A stretch of 64,000 nucleotides of DNA from Kalaharituber pfeilii (lineage: Eukaryota; Ascomycota; Pezizomycetes; Pezizales; Pezizaceae). The stretch is taken from contig WHUZ01000106.1 of assembly GCA_015179045.1 (NCBI GenBank), positions 1 to 64,000 of the forward strand, written 5' to 3'. The notes under the pieces are model-generated. The model saw only the letters and a list, made by a program, of their open reading frames with translations, was not told the origin of the DNA and made no database searches. Each line of letters opens with the position of its first letter. The first letter of the stretch is position 1. This document shows positions 1 to 10,371 of the stretch, piece by piece. A program made the translations under genes and the position numbers.

Positions 1-45
1 GAGAAGGGAAAGAAGGGAGAAGCAAGATCGGTAGAGGCAGTAGGA

Positions 46-1948
46 ATGCAGGTGGCAGCAATTCTGGGGACAACGGTTTTTGAGGAAGGTTGGAAAAATC
101 TGAGGAAGAGAGCAGGGGAGAGGAAGAGAGTGACAGAATATAAAAGAGTAATCAGAATGACAGGAGAGGAGGTGAAGAAGTGGAAGGAGGGAGCGAGGGA
201 GGCTTGGAGAGGAAGGAGAAGGGCAAAGGAGACGGAGATGGAAGAGGGAATGGGAGCCCAAGAAGGGATAGTGAGGGAAATACATGTAGCAATGGGTCTC
301 GCATCCGGGAAGGAGAAGGCACTGGAAAGAGAAAAGAAGAAGAGGGAGGAGGAAAAGAGAGAGGAGGAGAAAAAGAGGAAAAGAGAGGCAGAGATCCGAG
401 AAATCCGAAAAATGCAGGAAGAGGGGGAAAGAAAGAGGAAGAGAGAGGAGGAGAAGAGGAAGGAGGCAGAAGAAATAAGTAAAAAGAAGATTACAGAGGA
501 GAGGAAGAAGGCAATGCAGAGGGTGGAGGTTCTAAAGAAGGTAGCAGAGGCAATGGAGACGCCGGGGACCTCACAGGAGGAGGTGGCAGCTTTGGAGGAG
601 AGAGAAAGGAAGCTGAGAGAGGAAGCAGAGAAAGCAGCAGCAGAAGCAGAGAAGAGGATTGAGGGGAGACCTGGACAATTGTGAGGGGAAAGAAGTTGTG
701 GAAGAGAACACTGAGGACGGTACATAAGAAACAGGTACCATATAGAAGGGAGGGGCTTGAGGAGAGGGAAATTTTATTGAAGAGGTGTGAGTCCCTCTGG
801 GAGACATCGGCGAAGGTAGAAGGAGAAAAGGGGTGGAAGGTAGCACAGGTGTCACGGAATCCAGCGGCATCAAAATTTGAGAGGACATGGCTCCTAGTGG
901 ATATCAGGGAGGAGGAGAAGGCGAAGGAGGTCATGGAGAAGTTCGGGGCATGGATGCGTCTAATTTTGGGGAGGATCTCCTAAAGGTGGAGGTCTATAAC
1001 AAGGATGCAGTCCCCCTGGTGATGAAGGGGGCAGACTACAAGGATGGGAGAGGAGACATGGAGGTAATGAAAAAGAAGTTGAAAGAGGAGAACCCAGACA
1101 TTAAGTTTGGATCCAGGCCACCAGTACGTTTTGGAGTGGTGCCACTTATGGGTCCTCCACGGGTATCGCAGTTGAAGTTTGAAGTGGTGAATGCGGAGGA
1201 GGCAGTGAAGGTGCTGAAGAAAGGTTTAATATGGGGAGGAGAGAGGAAGGTGGTAGAGAAATATAAGCCAGGAGCGCACATGCAGGGAGATGTGCGAGTA
1301 AGTTATGCTAATATAGCAGCAGCAGGAGTGGAGCAGCCACAGCAGCAGCAGCAGCAACAAAGAATAGGGGGAGGAGTAATAAACGTACCCCCGGCATATT
1401 TCCAAGGGGGGCAACAGGCGCAAGTAGCAGGTACGCAGGAAAGCAGCCAGAGGAGTCAGGGGACAGGTTGTTTCAAGTGCGGGAAGAAAGGACATCTGGC
1501 GAGGGAGTGCAGGTTTCAGAGGGGCCAGATGGCATGTTATGCGTGTGGCAAGTGGGGCCATATTGCTAGAATCTGTCCAGAGAGACCTAAGCCGGTAGTT
1601 CCAAACCAGAGTCAGAAGAGAGAAAGAGTAGAGGAGACACCAATGAAGAAGATGCAGGAGGAGGGAAGTAAGGCAGCAAAGGTAGTGGATAAGGGGAAGG
1701 GGAAGGAAGTAGAAAAGGAGACCGGAGTCAGGTTCTCATTAGAAAACTGGGATGAGGAGGCGGCAAGGCTAGGGTTGGGGGGTTTTTTGAGAGAGAGAAA
1801 GGGGGGAGAGAGAATGGAGATTGACTCAAGAAGTGATATGGAGGGATCAATACATCGACCCACCATCAAGCTGGGAGACCTGTTTGGGAGAGCGCCTCAG
1901 GATGGGTGGGAGGCTGAGAGCAGTGGAGTACCAGACGCATTATGGTGA
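46..1948 (+). pseudogene. LINE ORF1 (gag-like, coiled coil + two CCHC zinc knuckles), frameshifted
   Basis: The reading frame runs 46-684 (frame 1), about 681-983 (frame 3) and 887-1948 (frame 2), so two frameshifts are needed to join one protein of about 630 aa. The first third is a charged E/K/R-rich stretch with strong coiled-coil character (about residues 80-200). The last third holds two C-X2-C-X4-H-X4-C knuckles: CFKCGKKGHLAREC at about 1468-1510 and CYACGKWGHIARIC at about 1534-1575. Between them and the coiled coil is a region compatible with an RRM-like fold (weak). A Q-rich run lies at 1339-1362. The expected role is RNA binding and RNP formation for retrotransposition. The stop overlaps the presumed ORF2 start (1942) by a few bases. 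The open frame may begin upstream of the window. Confidence 0.85.
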
Positions 1949-4900
1949 AGGTAAGATACCTGAACGTAGGAGGGGGTAGTGTGGTAGGCCATGTATGGAG
2001 GGAGAATATTTTCAAGGAAGGGTGGGACTTGGGTTTTGAGGTAGAAGTTTGGAAGAGGAAGGAGGAGTCAGGGTGGAAGACAGGAACTCACCCAGGGCTG
2101 AAGAGAAGAGGGGAAGTAGGGCGGGGACTAGGGTAGTAGGATGGGAAAGAGGAGGGAGAAGGTATGGGGAGGGGAGAAGGGGGGGGACAATGTTGTGTGG
2201 GATAGAGTGGGTGATGTGGTAGTGGGGGGGGTATATGTAGATGGGAATTGGCGGGGAGAGGAGTTTGAAGGGTGGCTAGAGAGGGTGCTGGAAGTGGAAG
2301 GAGACTGTGTGATACTAGGGGACTGGAATGCACATAGTGAGATGTGGAGCTTGGAGGGGACAAGAGAGAATAGCAGAGGAAAGATCTTGAGGGACAAAAT
2401 GGAGGGGGCGGGATTTAGCCTGGCTGGGGAGAGAGTAGGAACATGGAGGAGAGAGGTAGAAGGGCGACTGAAAGAATCAAGGATTGATCTGGTTTGGTAC
2501 CGAGGGGTGAGGGGGGTAGAGGTGGAGTGTCTAGATTTAGGTTCGGACCATTCAGCACTGGTAGTGGAGTTCGAGGAGAAGAAAGAGAGGGAGAGGAAGA
2601 AGAGGTAAGGGTACGTATAGACTGGGAGCGGATGGAGAAAGAGATTGAGGGGTTGAATGGAGAGTGGGGAGAGCAGGAGAGAAAAGAGTGGGTGGAGAGA
2701 ATAGGTGAGGGGGATGCATACCAGAAACTCAAGAGGTGGAAGAGATCACTTGAGAAGAAGGTCAGAGTGAGCGGAAAAAGCAAGAAGTGGTGGAGCGAGG
2801 AGATTGAGGAGCTGAGAAAGGAGGTAAACAGGCTTGCAAGAGGAGGCGTGGGAGCTCGTGCGAGACTGGCAAATGAGGAAAGAGTGAGGGGTTGGAAGGC
2901 AGCGGTACAGAAAATGAAGTGGAAGATCCGGGAGGAGAAAAGAAGGTGTTGGAGAGAGTTCATAGAAGAGGAGGGAGTCAGTGATCCATGGAGGTTAGTG
3001 AGGGTGGCGAAGAACCCCTTTGGGAGAGGAGAAAAGATGGGGACTCTCATGGATGAAGAGGGGAGGGAGCTGGAAGGGGATGTAGAAAAGGCGGAAGCTC
3101 TGGTGAAGAGGAACTTCGCCTTCAAAGAGGAAGAGGAGGAGACTCAGGAGAGCGGAGAGGTAGAGGGAGGGAGAGAGGATAGAGACAGACAATGGAGGGG
3201 CGTGGAGGAAAGAAGAAGAGTAGAGGAGGAGGTGAAAGCGGCCCTAAGAAGCACAAAAAACACATCAGCGCCAGGTCCAGATGGAATTGGATATCGCCTT
3301 ATCAAAGCGGCATTGAAGACACCATTCGGAGACCAGCTGGTGAACGAGGTTGCAGAGAAGTGGATGCAGAACCAGATTCCCAAGGAGTGGAAGGAAATGA
3401 AGGTTGTTATGATACCGAAATCAGGCAAGGATATTAGAACAACGAAGGCCTGGAGACCGATCAACCTGATAAACTGTATAGGCAAGATCGGAGAGAAGGT
3501 AATGGCGAACTGGCTCCAGAGGGAAACAGGACTCTTCCATAAACTGCAGCTGGGTGCGAGGAAGGGCAGAAATGCAGTGCAAGCAATGGCGAGGGCGGTG
3601 ACAAAGGCACAGAGGTGCCTGCACAGAGGGGGGAGGGCAGCATGGGTCACAGCAGATGTAAAGGGGGGGTTCAACATTGTTAGAAAGGAGGTGGTATTGA
3701 GAAGGATAGAGGAGAAGGGGAGCGTGGAGGTAAGAAAGAAGAGGTGGTGGCTGGAGAACTTCATGGGGATGAGAGAATTCGGTGTGGAGTGGGATGGAAG
3801 AGTGAGAGGAAGAGGGAAGGCAAATGTAGGGGTCCCACAGGGGTCCCCACTGTCACCAGTTCTCTTCTTGATTTTTATGGCACCAACAATGGAGAAGATT
3901 GAGAAGAGAGTAAGGGGGGTAGCGACAGGAGTGGAGGTTGAGGCGCCTTCGTATGTGGACGATATAGCAGTGACGGTCCTAGACTGGCATGGCTATTGGG
4001 ATATGGGGAGGCTGCGAGAGAAGATAAAGAAGGAGGTGAAGGAGGTGGTAGAGGAGGATCAGATCCCACTGGAAGAGTCGAAGTGGGAGATGATAACGTT
4101 TGGCGTAGGAAAGAGGCAGAAGAAGGAGGGGGAGTTTCTGAAGTGGCTGGGGGTCATCTTTGATGAAAATTTGACCTTCACGGCACACTGGAAAAACAGA
4201 GTCAGCAGAGCAAGAAGGTTGACCGGAGCACTAGCGGGGTTGGGAAATAGGGATTGGGGAATAAGCCCGAGGAGCTGGAGACAGATTTATACGGGCATGA
4301 TTAGAGCGGTGGCCATGTGGGGTAGTGAGATAGGTTGGAGAGGACAGAAGGAATGGAGAAGAGAAATGGAGAGAGTACAGCTGCAAGCATTAAAGAAGGC
4401 AGCTGGAGGGGCGAGAGGCACAGGGGTAGAGGGGGTGAACGCAGTGTACGGAGTGGAGGGGGCGGAGGTGATCCTGGACGCAGCACAGGCAAGAGCGATG
4501 GTTCGGGAAGTGGAGGTACCATCGGAGCTTGCAGAACTATGCACAGGAGATTTCAGGAGAGGGAATGAGGAGAAGGAGGAGGGGACGAGGAACTGGAAGG
4601 ACTGGGGGGTGCAGTGGGCCCTGGAAGAGGGGGATGGATATGAAAGCGTTTTGGACCGCTGGCAGGGGCAGTGGTCAAGGTTCTCGGAGGAGGGCGAGGA
4701 GATGTCATGGGGAGGAGAGTGTGAGAAGGTGAAAGTGGAGTGCGCAGAGAGGCTAGGTAGGAGAAGAGAGAAGTGGAGGGCTTTGGAGGAGGAAAGGTCA
4801 TGGAGTGGAGTAGGATGGCGACATCAAACTTCACTGTATTGCGACTGGAGCGAGGAAGGTGTGCTAGGTGGTTGAAGAAGCGGAATCGGATAGGTGCAGG

Positions 4901-5071
4901 TGTGGGGAGGTGCAAACGGGGGAGCATCTCGCTTTCCGATGCAGAAGTCAGGAGAACCGCCCAGAAGGTTTTGAGAGGTGGAGCGACATGGGAAAGGAGT
5001 GGAAAAGAAAGGCGGAGAATGGGGAGGAGTATGACGTTTTAGAGAATTTCTTCGCTGGGGTCAAGTTCTAG
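1942..5071 (+). pseudogene. LINE ORF2: APE endonuclease, reverse transcriptase, C-terminal zinc finger; frameshifted
   Basis: The APE-type endonuclease is seen in 2141-2608 from GDWNAHSEMW (near 2320), SRIDLVW (near 2480) and the terminal SDHSALVVEF (near 2550). The reverse transcriptase lies in 2494-4875 with ARKGRNAVQAM (near 3555), GVPQGSPLSP (near 3830) and the catalytic YVDDIAV (near 3953). The final frame (4868-5071) supplies CRCG-X7-H-X4-C, the zinc-finger-like motif common at LINE ORF2 C-termini. I see no RNase H motif, although the 39-kb LINE in this window has one. Expected activity is target nicking followed by target-primed reverse transcription. Three frame changes make it inactive as read, unless one represents programmed frameshifting near 2140. 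Confidence 0.88.
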
Positions 5072-5226
5072 AAGGTAGGAGAGCGCGGGGTCAAGTTCTA
5101 GAAGCTAGGAGATCGGGGGCGACGGCGCGTGGGGCCCATGTACGTAGAGAGTTAGTTTAGCCTGTCACCGGGCTATGAGGGCTTGCCCAGGGACCCTGCC
5201 ATGGCCAAGTGCTACAAGGGGGGTTA

Positions 5227-5229
<3 letters not shown>

Positions 5230-5260
<31 letters not shown>
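5230..5260 (+). other. Poly-A tail of the 5' LINE
   Basis: Uninterrupted run of 31 A directly after the LINE 3' UTR, marking its downstream boundary. The long pure tract suggests a fairly recent insertion despite the frameshifts. Confidence 0.9.
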
Positions 5261-5263
<3 letters not shown>

Positions 5264-5479
5264 GGCCAGCTACTACAGCCGCTGGTTGTTACTCACATAG
5301 GTCAGCTGGCAACCCAATGTAGGATGATAGGCTGTTGATCAGTACACTTCCAGGTTGGCGGGTTGATATTGCCAGGATTATCTCCACCCTGACATCATAA
5401 CTAGGCTACTGGCAGACATGTACAATATGCTAATGCATAGAGATTGTATTTGTTGACACGAATATGCAGCATATTTTAT
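5261..5479. other. Intergenic, nothing recognised
   Basis: Right flank of the LINE. No coding potential, RNA gene or repeat with a clear partner was seen before the satellite-like sequence begins. Confidence 0.5.
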
Positions 5480-6740
5480 AGGTATGGCGGGCTCTCTTAA
5501 ACAGCATGAAATATAGCAGAATGAGCTGAATCTAACAAGTATAACGTGTTCTACCTGACGGTATGAAATATGGCAACATGAGCTTAATCTGGCAGGATTG
5601 CATGCCTTGACAGCATAAGATATAGCAACATAAGCTTAACTCAATAGGTATGCTAGGTCCCACTCAACCACGCGAAATATACCAACATGAGCTCAACATA
5701 ACAAGTATGCTAGGTCCCACTCAACCACGCGAGATATAGCAACAACAAATTCACACACGAATTGCATCTTGTGTGGGTAGGAATCAAAGCACAAGCAATC
5801 CACTCCTTTTGCTGCTGCTAACCAGCTCAACTTAATAGGTATGCTAGGTTCACTCAACTACGCGAAACATGGCAACAACAGCTCAACTTAATAGGTATGC
5901 TAGATCCACTCAGCTATGCGAGATATGGCAACAATAGCTCAACTTAATAGGTATGCTAAGTCCTCCTCAACTATGTGAGATATAGCAACAACAGCTTAAT
6001 CTGATAGGATGGCAGCCTTCAACAATGTAGAATATTGTAATATGAGCTAAATTTTACAGGTATGGTAGACCCTTCATGAAGGTGGGAGATATAGTAGTAT
6101 AAGCTCTATTGACAAAGTATGATAGGCCCTTTCGATAGTGAGAGATGAGACATAATAAGCTAAATTTGACAGGTATTGTAGACCCCTCTTTTTTTTTTTT
6201 TTTTTTTATACCATTAATCACTTGCCGCCTTATGGACTATAGCGATATCCTAGATATATAATAACATGACTAAGATAGCTCTCCCCTTGTCATCCCCTCT
6301 ACTACATGAAAGGAAAAATTCTCCACGTTCTGGACTCACTCCCCCAACATGTCTATCATCGCCCTCAGCGGGTCCCCCTCCCCCTCCTTTCCCCGTGGTG
6401 GTCTCCTTATATGCTCCTCCCCTCCTGGCCACCACCGTCTCCATACCCTACACCCCCCTAGCAAATGTCTCATCGTTTCTTTCTCTGTAGACCCCTCTCA
6501 ACAGTGTAAGATGAGGCAGAATGAGCTGAATCTGATAGGTATGACAGATCTCCATCGATGGCTAGATATGGGCTCAATCTACAAGGAGAGCAGTACCATT
6601 TCCACCTCGTAAGATAAGGCAGGATGAACTTAATTAACAGGTATAATAAATCTCTCTTGACAGCACAAGAATAAGCTGAATTTGACAGGTATAACTCATT
6701 TCTCTCTATGGTACAAGATGCAGCAGATTAAGCTAAATCT
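5480..6740 (+). repeat. Degenerate ~56-bp satellite array (block 1)
   Basis: Imperfect repeats of about 55-60 bp built around gcagaatgagctgaatctga, then caggtatg-aggtctctc and a variable linker ending in gcgagat. Early units are more diverged (ggtatgctaggtcc / caaccacgcgaaatat). The array is interrupted at 6190-6485 by a LINE with a 13-bp target duplication. The same unit makes up 38.65-39.15 and 40.38-41.79 kb and occurs inverted at 56.83-57.12 kb. There is no consistent open frame across units, so it is unlikely to be coding. Confidence 0.8.
6190..6485 (-). mobile_element. 5'-truncated LINE 3' end with 13-bp TSD
   Basis: On the minus strand this 296-bp insert ends in the shared LINE tail hairpin (atagtcc...ggcggcaag, 6210-6245) and poly-A (read as T at 6190-6207). 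It is flanked by perfect 13-bp duplications, tgtagacccctct, at 6177-6189 and 6486-6498. It interrupts a satellite unit. The remaining body is G-rich 3' UTR or ORF2 end without a recognisable domain. Confidence 0.85.
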
Positions 6741-7264
6741 AATAGGTTATGGCAAGATAATAAGTAAGAGCCGTCATGCTTTTTTCCTCCTCTTAGTTTT
6801 TTTTTTTACTATATCATATAACTACGCTTGCAGCTGTTGGGCATGGCAGAGCTCTTCTATATACTTTTATTTTTAGTGGAAGTTTTGGTTATTTTGTTGT
6901 ATATGCTAGAATTAGTTTACGGAAAGCAAATTTCTTAAGAGAATAATAGATTAAATAAATGAAGTTACCTCGCATTATGAATTCCAATGTAACAGGTACC
7001 AGCCAGCTATCATAATTAGTAAGCTTTGCTCTAGAGATTATAGGATAAAACGGGCCTTCAAGAGAATATAGTATCTCTTAAGAAGGTATAGTATATTTGA
7101 TTGATTCTTTTAGGTATCGCTGGATGCAGGCACCCTATCTAGGAGAGTATAAGTTAAAAGCAAATGAATCTGTGAGGTCTTTATTCCTGACTGGACAGGT
7201 CAGGGAGTTGGTTAGCAGTGCGAGTGAACTCCTAGAGCAAGTCATATCAGCCTGCTGAATCACT
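6741..7264. other. AT-rich intergenic, nothing recognised
   Basis: Falls outside the satellite, with no ORF of substance and no RNA gene. It grades into the dispersed repeat that begins near 7265. Confidence 0.4.
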
Positions 7265-7558
7265 GGTGCAAAGGCCACTTGGCTGTGCATTGTGGGGACT
7301 GCTTGCAAGGCTGGATCTTCCAGACTTGGCAGATACATTCACTGATTTCCGGGACCTCTCGGGGCAGACCAGACTGGCCTGCCCGGATGCAGGAGTATCG
7401 ACAGGGGACTGTAGACTAGCCTGCCAAGTTGTAGATGTATCCACAAGGGATGGTACAGGTCTTCAGATCACATGCCACACTTATGCATATACGTGAGAGG
7501 AGAGGTATGTAGACATTCCTATTGGTTTTATAGACATACATACATCTTGAGTCTAGTA
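7265..7558 (-). repeat. Dispersed repeat R, left half of a copy interrupted by element T
   Basis: Matches the reverse complement of 43266-43500, including tggcctgcccgg, the gtatcgacaggggactgtag segment and the ggtcttcagatc hairpin arm. The match stops at ctagTA (7557-7558) and resumes, in register with the paralogue, at TAtgtgatctgaag from 36939. It is therefore the left half of one repeat split by the insertion of element T. Confidence 0.85.
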
Positions 7559-7614
7559 CCGTATTAACTCACTTAAGAGGCAAAACCCAAACATGCGCTA
7601 GAGTGGTCTTGGCA
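7559..7614. repeat. Left terminal inverted repeat of element T
   Basis: The first 22 bp are identical to the reverse complement of the right end, and the next 34 bp are related (shared end gtggtcttggca). Preceded by TA at 7557-7558. Confidence 0.85.
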
Positions 7615-7655
7615 GAACTTCAGATACTATTTGATCGTGCTAGCGCGTGCTTGGG

Positions 7656-8956
7656 TACAATATTGGGTGCCTTCCGCTAAGGATTTATATGAAATTCAAA
7701 CCAAATTTTACCAGGGTATATTTCCACTGCAAGCAGGGGGGAGTTTCTCTAAGCACTTGGACGTGAGTAAAATAATAAATCTAGAAAACTTTTTGTTATG
7801 CAGATATTTATACCTTAAATAAGCCAGTAAATAAGCTGTCAATCTACTACAAAAGACAGCATGAGCTCTCAAGCTTCAAGAGAGAGGACTACGTCTTAAG
7901 AAACAGCAGTCAAGTACTAATGTATCTAAAAAGAGAAAGAGTAGGAGGCTGAACTCTTAGTAAAAATTTTCCGCTGGAGGATAAGAATGCATTACTGGAT
8001 ATTACATATGTAAGCAGGACTAGGTACAAATGATGCAAATGTGAATTTAAATATCCTCTATATGGTATAGTTATTATAAACTATACTACTTCAGCAGTAG
8101 TGTACTCTAACTAACTGCTTTTGAAATTTATTGTTTATTGTTTATTCAAGTGAGTATTTTGAAAAGGGGGGGGTACCCCTCTTTCAAAAAATTGTTTCGA
8201 ACGCTCTACCAAACAATAAAACAGAGATACGGACCCTGGTTTTATTTCAAAGCAGGGGTTTGAATTTCGAGAAAACTTTTTTTTCCCCCTGTTTTCATGA
8301 CGCCACTGAGATTTTTCCCCTGTTCAGGTTTCGGATGATCAACTAATACTATATTATTTAGTCTATTCATAATATTACATAGCATTGTACGCCAATGCAA
8401 TAAATCCTTAATTCTACTCATATATAGTGAAATATGCAACCATTGAACCTTCAATATAATTGCATATTCAATATATAATTTCTAGTCAAATATTTTTTTC
8501 AAGTTCGCAATAAAATATGCTATCAGAATATTATATTGAACTTTAATAATATAATAAGAACTTTATTTAATCTATTTTAATATTGTGGTTCTATGTAATA
8601 TTCTCGTATTATGAACTTGAAATAAAATATGCAACTAGAATGTAAAATATATAACCAGAATATATATACAATATGCAACTAGATATATATAATATATGCG
8701 ACAAGATATATTGTATTATATGTCAATATGCGACTACATTGAAGTTCAATAGTCACATATTTTACTAGAATCAATGCCTTATTGCATTAAGATATCATGA
8801 TATGTAATATTATGAATAGACTAAATAATATAGTATTAGTTGATCATCCAAAACTTGAACACGGGAAAAATCTCAGTGGCGTTATGAAAACAGGGGGAAA
8901 AAAAGGTTTTCTGTTTGAATTTCACATAAATCCTTAGCGAACGCACCCATTTACGG
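7656..8956. mobile_element. AT-rich long-inverted-repeat element (MITE/foldback), nested near the left end of element T
   Basis: Near the left end, at 7662, gggtgcctt followed by gctaaggatttat; near the right end the reverse complement occurs (gggtgcgttcgctaaggat, read down from 8946). A second, longer pair of arms lies inside at about 8257-8382 and 8798-8922, sharing the caggggg/ccccctg tract and gatcaactaatactatatta. The centre is extremely AT rich and has no ORF. The left and right element-T ends align if this block is removed. Target duplication is uncertain (gtac or ttac). Confidence 0.6.
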
Positions 8957-9064
8957 CAAGGCATAGGGAGGAAACTGACAAACGACTTTTGGAGGTCTCA
9001 TGCGACATATAACATACGCCATCAGTATATATTATCTTATTATGAAAAAATAAAATTACTTACT

Positions 9065-9230
9065 GAAACCTTAGCGCAATGGTAAAACTATTTTGGCCTA
9101 ATAGTAGAAGCTTGCAATAGGGGCTTGGTTCAATTCCTAGTGGTACCTCTTAAGAGGCTATATACTGATTCTTACCGGCTAAGCTGAAAGTGAGAGTCTC
9201 TTGTATACTTACCTTGTTCTAAAAAAAAAA
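9065..9230 (+). mobile_element. tRNA-derived SINE
   Basis: A tRNA-like head holds a plausible A box (ttagcgcaatggtaa, 9074-9088) and B box (ggttcaattcc, 9128-9138). The region between folds as an anticodon arm (ctatt/aatag, loop with GGC, alanine-like). A short unrelated body follows, with cttaccttgttct and an A-run at about 9221-9231. A second cttgttctt plus A-run occurs near 9285. The acceptor stem is poor, so this is a SINE head rather than a functional tRNA gene. Confidence 0.55.
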
Positions 9231-9379
9231 ATTGTGTATTTAACTTCAGTCTGAAAATTCCCCCGTGCTTACCTATCTTGTTCTTAAAAAAAATCTGAAA
9301 ATGTGTATATTTAACTTTAAATCTACTGGGAACTCAAGTAATCGGTCAGCTTTTTGCTTTTCTAAATAATTAATTTATA

Positions 9380-9632
9380 ATGTAGTTGCTGCTGTAGTTG
9401 CCGCTGTAGTTGCTACTGTAGTTGCTGCTGTCCTCTACAACTACCTCAATCTTCTCAACTACCTCATCTTCTTCTCAGAACTACTTTCCGCCCTAGAACT
9501 ACTTTCCGCCCTAGAACCACTCCGCCCTAGAACCACTCCGCCCTAGAACTGCTCTGCCCTACCCGCTCTACCTTCTTTCCAGAACACCCCCACCTTCTCC
9601 CTAAAACTACCCCACCTTCAACACTTCATTGC
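9380..9632 (+). repeat. Short tandem repeats (12-bp and ~16-bp)
   Basis: Four 12-bp units of gtagttgctgct occur at about 9384-9432, followed by repeats of ccgccctagaactac. The motif (tagaactgc) recurs directly after Gypsy B1 at 31085-31110, as expected if B1 split one low-complexity region upstream of the dioxygenase-like gene. Confidence 0.6.
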
Positions 9633-10371
9633 TGTTATGGGCATGAGGTGCTCGGCTCCGGTGGGCGCTGGAAGGGACCGGATGTTACGGCTACGGTGGA
9701 GAAAATGGCGGTACCGGTGTCGTCCTGGAAGTGTGAATACGGTGGGTCGGAATGGCTATGGAGGTGTATACGGCGGACCGGAAGGGCAGCTACTCGGTAG
9801 GGAGCACGCAGCGGAGCGGACTGATTCACGGGCGTATTGAGGGAACGATAGGTTCAGAGTTATAGAGAAACTTAGGACACCACTTGTGTCTTGATTCTTC
9901 TAACTATGCTGTCGCCAGCCGGCGCTTATATAGACTTCAGCGCAGCCATACATGAGGAGTCAATAAATGAATAATTGGCTGGCCTTGCGGCGATTCCTTA
10001 TCAATGCCAATACCCGTGGTAATAGGCACACGTAACGAAAACATGCAAAAATAGTACGGGACAAAGATAATGAATGTACTAATGCATGTGCATATATAAA
10101 TAAAGCTTCTGTAATTCGAGTGTATGCATCAAGCTGCATTCTAGATGACATACTCTTCCGTAGTACTGCCCTATCTAAACAATGCAAGAATCAACAGCTA
10201 AGCCTAACAGGTGATTAGTCCGGTCAATCAGTGTTGGTCTTATGTTCAATTGCAGGGTCAGCGTTTTCCCCTTAGCGGGTAAGTCTTCACCTTTAGCCGT
10301 GGCAGCTAATTAGTAGTGGAACCCTTGCCCCTTGTCACAATGGTAGGCAAGTTTCCACCTTAGCCGTAACA
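9633..10371 (-). repeat. 3' LTR of Gypsy B1
   Basis: 739-bp LTR homologous to those at 23476-25094, 29697-30433 and 30439-31038. In transcription orientation it contains a TATA-like tctatataagcg segment (near 9925-9935). The inner edge is followed (plus reading) by ttactcccccgttt, the polypurine tract read from the other strand. Confidence 0.93.

Larger units (their letters stand above)
1..5260 (+). mobile_element. Non-LTR retrotransposon (LINE), 3' part, frameshifted
   Basis: Two consecutive plus-strand coding regions, a gag-like ORF1 and an EN-RT ORF2, end in a 3' UTR and a 31-nt poly-A at 5230-5260, the layout of an APE-endonuclease LINE. The 5' end lies outside the window. Lesions: frame changes near 684 and 960 in ORF1, and near 2140, 2600 and 4870 in ORF2. 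The coding strand is extremely purine rich (G plus A), so the complementary strand shows long but meaningless pyrimidine-coded ORFs. The 3' terminus (ccatggccaag... to gggggttatgt before poly-A) differs from the hairpin tail shared by the other LINEs of this window, so this is a separate family. Clade (Tad1-like or I-like) is inferred from domain order only. Confidence 0.9.

Noticed and set aside
491..4927. Long minus-strand ORFs across the first LINE (Ser/Pro/Leu-rich)
   Set aside because: They are shadows of the purine-rich plus-strand coding region; no domain and low-complexity composition.
9065..9140. Functional tRNA gene
   Set aside because: A and B boxes are good but the acceptor stem does not pair and an A-run tail follows; SINE head fits better.
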